Shown: in pieces, positions 5,973 to 7,197 of the stretch | How positions within the stretch are numbered: the first letter of the stretch is position 1 | How the letters are laid out: each line of letters starts with the position of its first letter | NCBI GenBank assembly: GCA_018376005.1 | Contig: JAHACE010000066.1 | Span: forward strand, 1-7,197 | Length of the DNA stretch: 7,197 nucleotides | DNA from: Atopobium sp. | GTDB taxonomy: Bacteria > Actinomycetota > Coriobacteriia > Coriobacteriales > Atopobiaceae | Direction of reading: 5' to 3' | The notes under the pieces: generated by a model | The model's input: only the letters and a program-made list of their open reading frames with translations | Databases searched by the model: none | What the model was told of the DNA's origin: nothing | Position numbers and translations under genes: made by a program

Positions 5973-6771
5973 GGTTCATAGGACCTGGGTGGCAGATGAT
6001 TGCTTCGGGCTTCATCAGCTTACTGCGGCGCTCGTCAAGGCCCCAAAGCCTGTTGTACTCACGGCGAGAAGGAATAGGAGCACCTTCCATACGCTCCAGC
6101 TGCACGCGAAGCATGTACACGACGTCTACATCGCCAATGACTTCATCAAAGTGTGAGGTCTGATAGCAGCCAAACCAGCTTGGATCGTCTACGTGGAATG
6201 TTGGAGGTCCAACTAGAACAACCTCTGCGCCCATAGTCTTGAGTGCTGGCACCAAAGAGCCAACAACGCGGCTGTGTGAAAGGTCGCCAACAATGGCAAC
6301 TTTAAGGCCATCAAGATGCCCAAAGTTCTTGCGAATGGTATAGAGGTCAAGCATGGCCTGAGTGGGGTGTTGATGCTTGCCGTCACCAGCGTTGATAACA
6401 ACGGCATCAGTGTGCTCAGTAATCTTCTGCGGTGTACCTGCAAGTCTTGCACGGCAGATAAACATATCAACGTTCATAGCGTCGATAGTCTGAATGGTAT
6501 CTGCCAAAGACTCACCCTTAACCACAGACGAGGTAGATCCTCCCATGTTTAAAGCGTCGGCAGAGAGGCGTTTCTCGGCAAGCTCAAATGAAGAACGAGT
6601 CCTGGTAGAAGGCTCTAAGAACAGGTTAACAATGGTGCGCCCACGAAGCGCCGGCACCTTTTTAATGTCTCTGTTATTTACAGCTTCAAACGACTGAGCT
6701 GTATCAAGAATCTGCTGGATATCGTCACGCGTTAGGCTGTTTGTATCAATCAAATGTTTAACTGAAAGCAT
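5908..6771 (-). CDS. pyrB: Aspartate carbamoyltransferase, C-terminus truncated
   Basis: PyrB joins carbamoyl phosphate and aspartate in the first committed step of pyrimidine synthesis and works as a trimer. Carbamoyl phosphate binding motif STRTR is at 55-59, the mobile-loop lysine at 85 (VVKGES), HPTQ at 135-138, the aspartate-domain strand and loop GDLSHSRVVGS at 162-172, and HPGPMNRGMEI at 261-271. The family normally continues after this with a helix of the type ..SRI..Q...GvavRMAvL.. and ends at about 300-310 residues. Here the match stops at about SRI (281-283); four unrelated residues follow and then TGA (5910-5908). About 25-30 residues including the C-terminal helix, which packs across the two domains, are missing. 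The ATG overlaps the pyrR stop as TAATG with GGGAGG upstream. Activity of the truncated protein is doubtful; an assembly or sequencing error at the junction is the alternative. Confidence 0.9.
   Translation of the reverse strand: MLSVKHLIDTNSLTRDDIQQILDTAQSFEAVNNRDIKKVPALRGRTIVNLFLEPSTRTRSSFELAEKRLSADALNMGGSTSSVVKGESLADTIQTIDAMNVDMFICRARLAGTPQKITEHTDAVVINAGDGKHQHPTQAMLDLYTIRKNFGHLDGLKVAIVGDLSHSRVVGSLVPALKTMGAEVVLVGPPTFHVDDPSWFGCYQTSHFDEVIGDVDVVYMLRVQLERMEGAPIPSRREYNRLWGLDERRSKLMKPEAIICHPGPMNRGMEINSEVADCARSRIGRSY
5909..5929. repeat. 8-base direct repeat at the pyrB/pyrC junction
   Basis: CAATACGA occurs at 5909-5916 and again at 5922-5929, separated by 5 bases (13-base period), exactly where the PyrB match ends and the PyrC match begins. 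Short direct repeats often mark places where replication slippage or misjoined reads occur. With only 8 bases it could also be chance. Confidence 0.45.
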
Positions 6772-7197
6772 TAGTTTCCTCCCTCAATAAAGGGGTCAGA
6801 ATAGTCAGCTTCGTACAGCAAGACGCAGTCCTGACCATCAATTTCTTTAACATTTAAGCTGACTACCTGACTCTTTGATGAAGGAACATTCTTTCCCACA
6901 TAGTCAGGTCTAATAGGAAGCTCGCGATGACCACGGTCAACAACAACTGCTAGCTGAACGCGCTCAGGACGACCATAGTCGATGAGCGCATCAAGTGCTG
7001 CTCTGATGGTTCTTCCGGTCTGAAGTACATCATCTACCAGCACAACGCTTGTACCCGTAATATCAAAATCGATATTAGTTGCGTGAAGAACCGGCGCAGT
7101 ATTTCTTCTAAAATCATCGCGATAAAAACTGATATCAAGTGAGCCAACTTTTGGCTTAAATCCGGTAAAACTCAAAATCTTTTCCGCAAGACGAGAA
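6771..7197 (-). CDS. pyrR: Bifunctional pyr operon regulator / uracil phosphoribosyltransferase PyrR, 5' end cut by window edge
   Basis: The minus-strand frame is open to the right edge from codon 7196 and gives 141 residues of a protein normally about 175-185 long, so roughly 35-40 N-terminal residues lie outside. A TTG at 7175 could be read as a start, but upstream codons in the same frame (SRLAEKI) match the PyrR family, so it is internal. PyrR is a phosphoribosyltransferase-fold protein that binds the pyr mRNA leader when UMP/UTP is abundant and promotes attenuation. It also has weak uracil phosphoribosyltransferase activity. Seen here are VGSLDISFYRDD, the PRPP-binding loop VVLVDDVLQTGRTIRAALDAL (Tyr is usual where Gln stands), VVVDRGHRELPIRPDYVGKNVP, and the C-terminal GQDCVLLYEAD. 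The stop overlaps the pyrB ATG. Any PyrR-binding leader would be to the right of the window. Confidence 0.95.
   Translation of the reverse strand, partial: SRLAEKILSFTGFKPKVGSLDISFYRDDFRRNTAPVLHATNIDFDITGTSVVLVDDVLQTGRTIRAALDALIDYGRPERVQLAVVVDRGHRELPIRPDYVGKNVPSSKSQVVSLNVKEIDGQDCVLLYEADYSDPFIEGGN

Noticed and set aside
1..7197. A novel defence, mobile or biosynthetic system
   Set aside because: Every supported gene belongs to a well-known housekeeping family; no integrase, transposase, repeat array, toxin pair or unassigned gene was seen.

Overview
The window is a densely packed, single-direction gene cluster. Every gene I can support lies on the minus strand, so transcription runs from the right edge to the left edge. 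In transcription order it reads: pyrR (5' end cut by the right edge), pyrB, pyrC, pyrK, pyrD, pyrF, mihF (actinobacterial integration host factor), gmk, rpoZ, thiI (3' end cut by the left edge). Most genes overlap by 1-7 bases (TAATG or TAGTG, or 7-base overlaps) or are separated by about 5. The only non-coding stretch longer than a few bases is about 45-90 bases in front of mihF. No tRNA, rRNA, CRISPR array, insertion sequence or clear rho-independent terminator was seen.

The organism is probably a member of the Coriobacteriia, perhaps an Atopobium/Lancefieldella-like member of the Atopobiaceae. The mihF product is of a type known from Actinobacteria. It is combined here with a Firmicutes-like pyr operon (PyrR regulator, class 1B PyrD plus its PyrK electron-transfer subunit) and moderate base composition rather than the high GC of most actinomycetes. 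The placement is inferred from gene content and not from any database search.

The right two thirds (about 2250-7197) encode de novo UMP synthesis: regulator PyrR, aspartate carbamoyltransferase, dihydroorotase, the two dihydroorotate dehydrogenase subunits, and OMP decarboxylase. carA/carB and pyrE are not in the window. The left third (1-2184) links this operon to a nucleoid-associated protein, guanylate kinase, the RNA polymerase omega subunit and a tRNA thiolation enzyme.

The most notable feature is damage at two gene boundaries. At about 5920-5930, PyrB loses its conserved C-terminal helix and PyrC loses its N-terminal strands. The two genes are joined out of frame, as expected from a deletion of roughly 130-200 bases. 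At about 2248-2256 the pyrF frame runs past its normal end and out of frame into mihF. A neighbouring frame ends cleanly before mihF, and pyrE, which often follows pyrF in such clusters, is absent. These could be real lesions making the strain pyrimidine-requiring, or sequence/assembly errors. I found no convincing undescribed system; the rest is a conventional housekeeping cluster.
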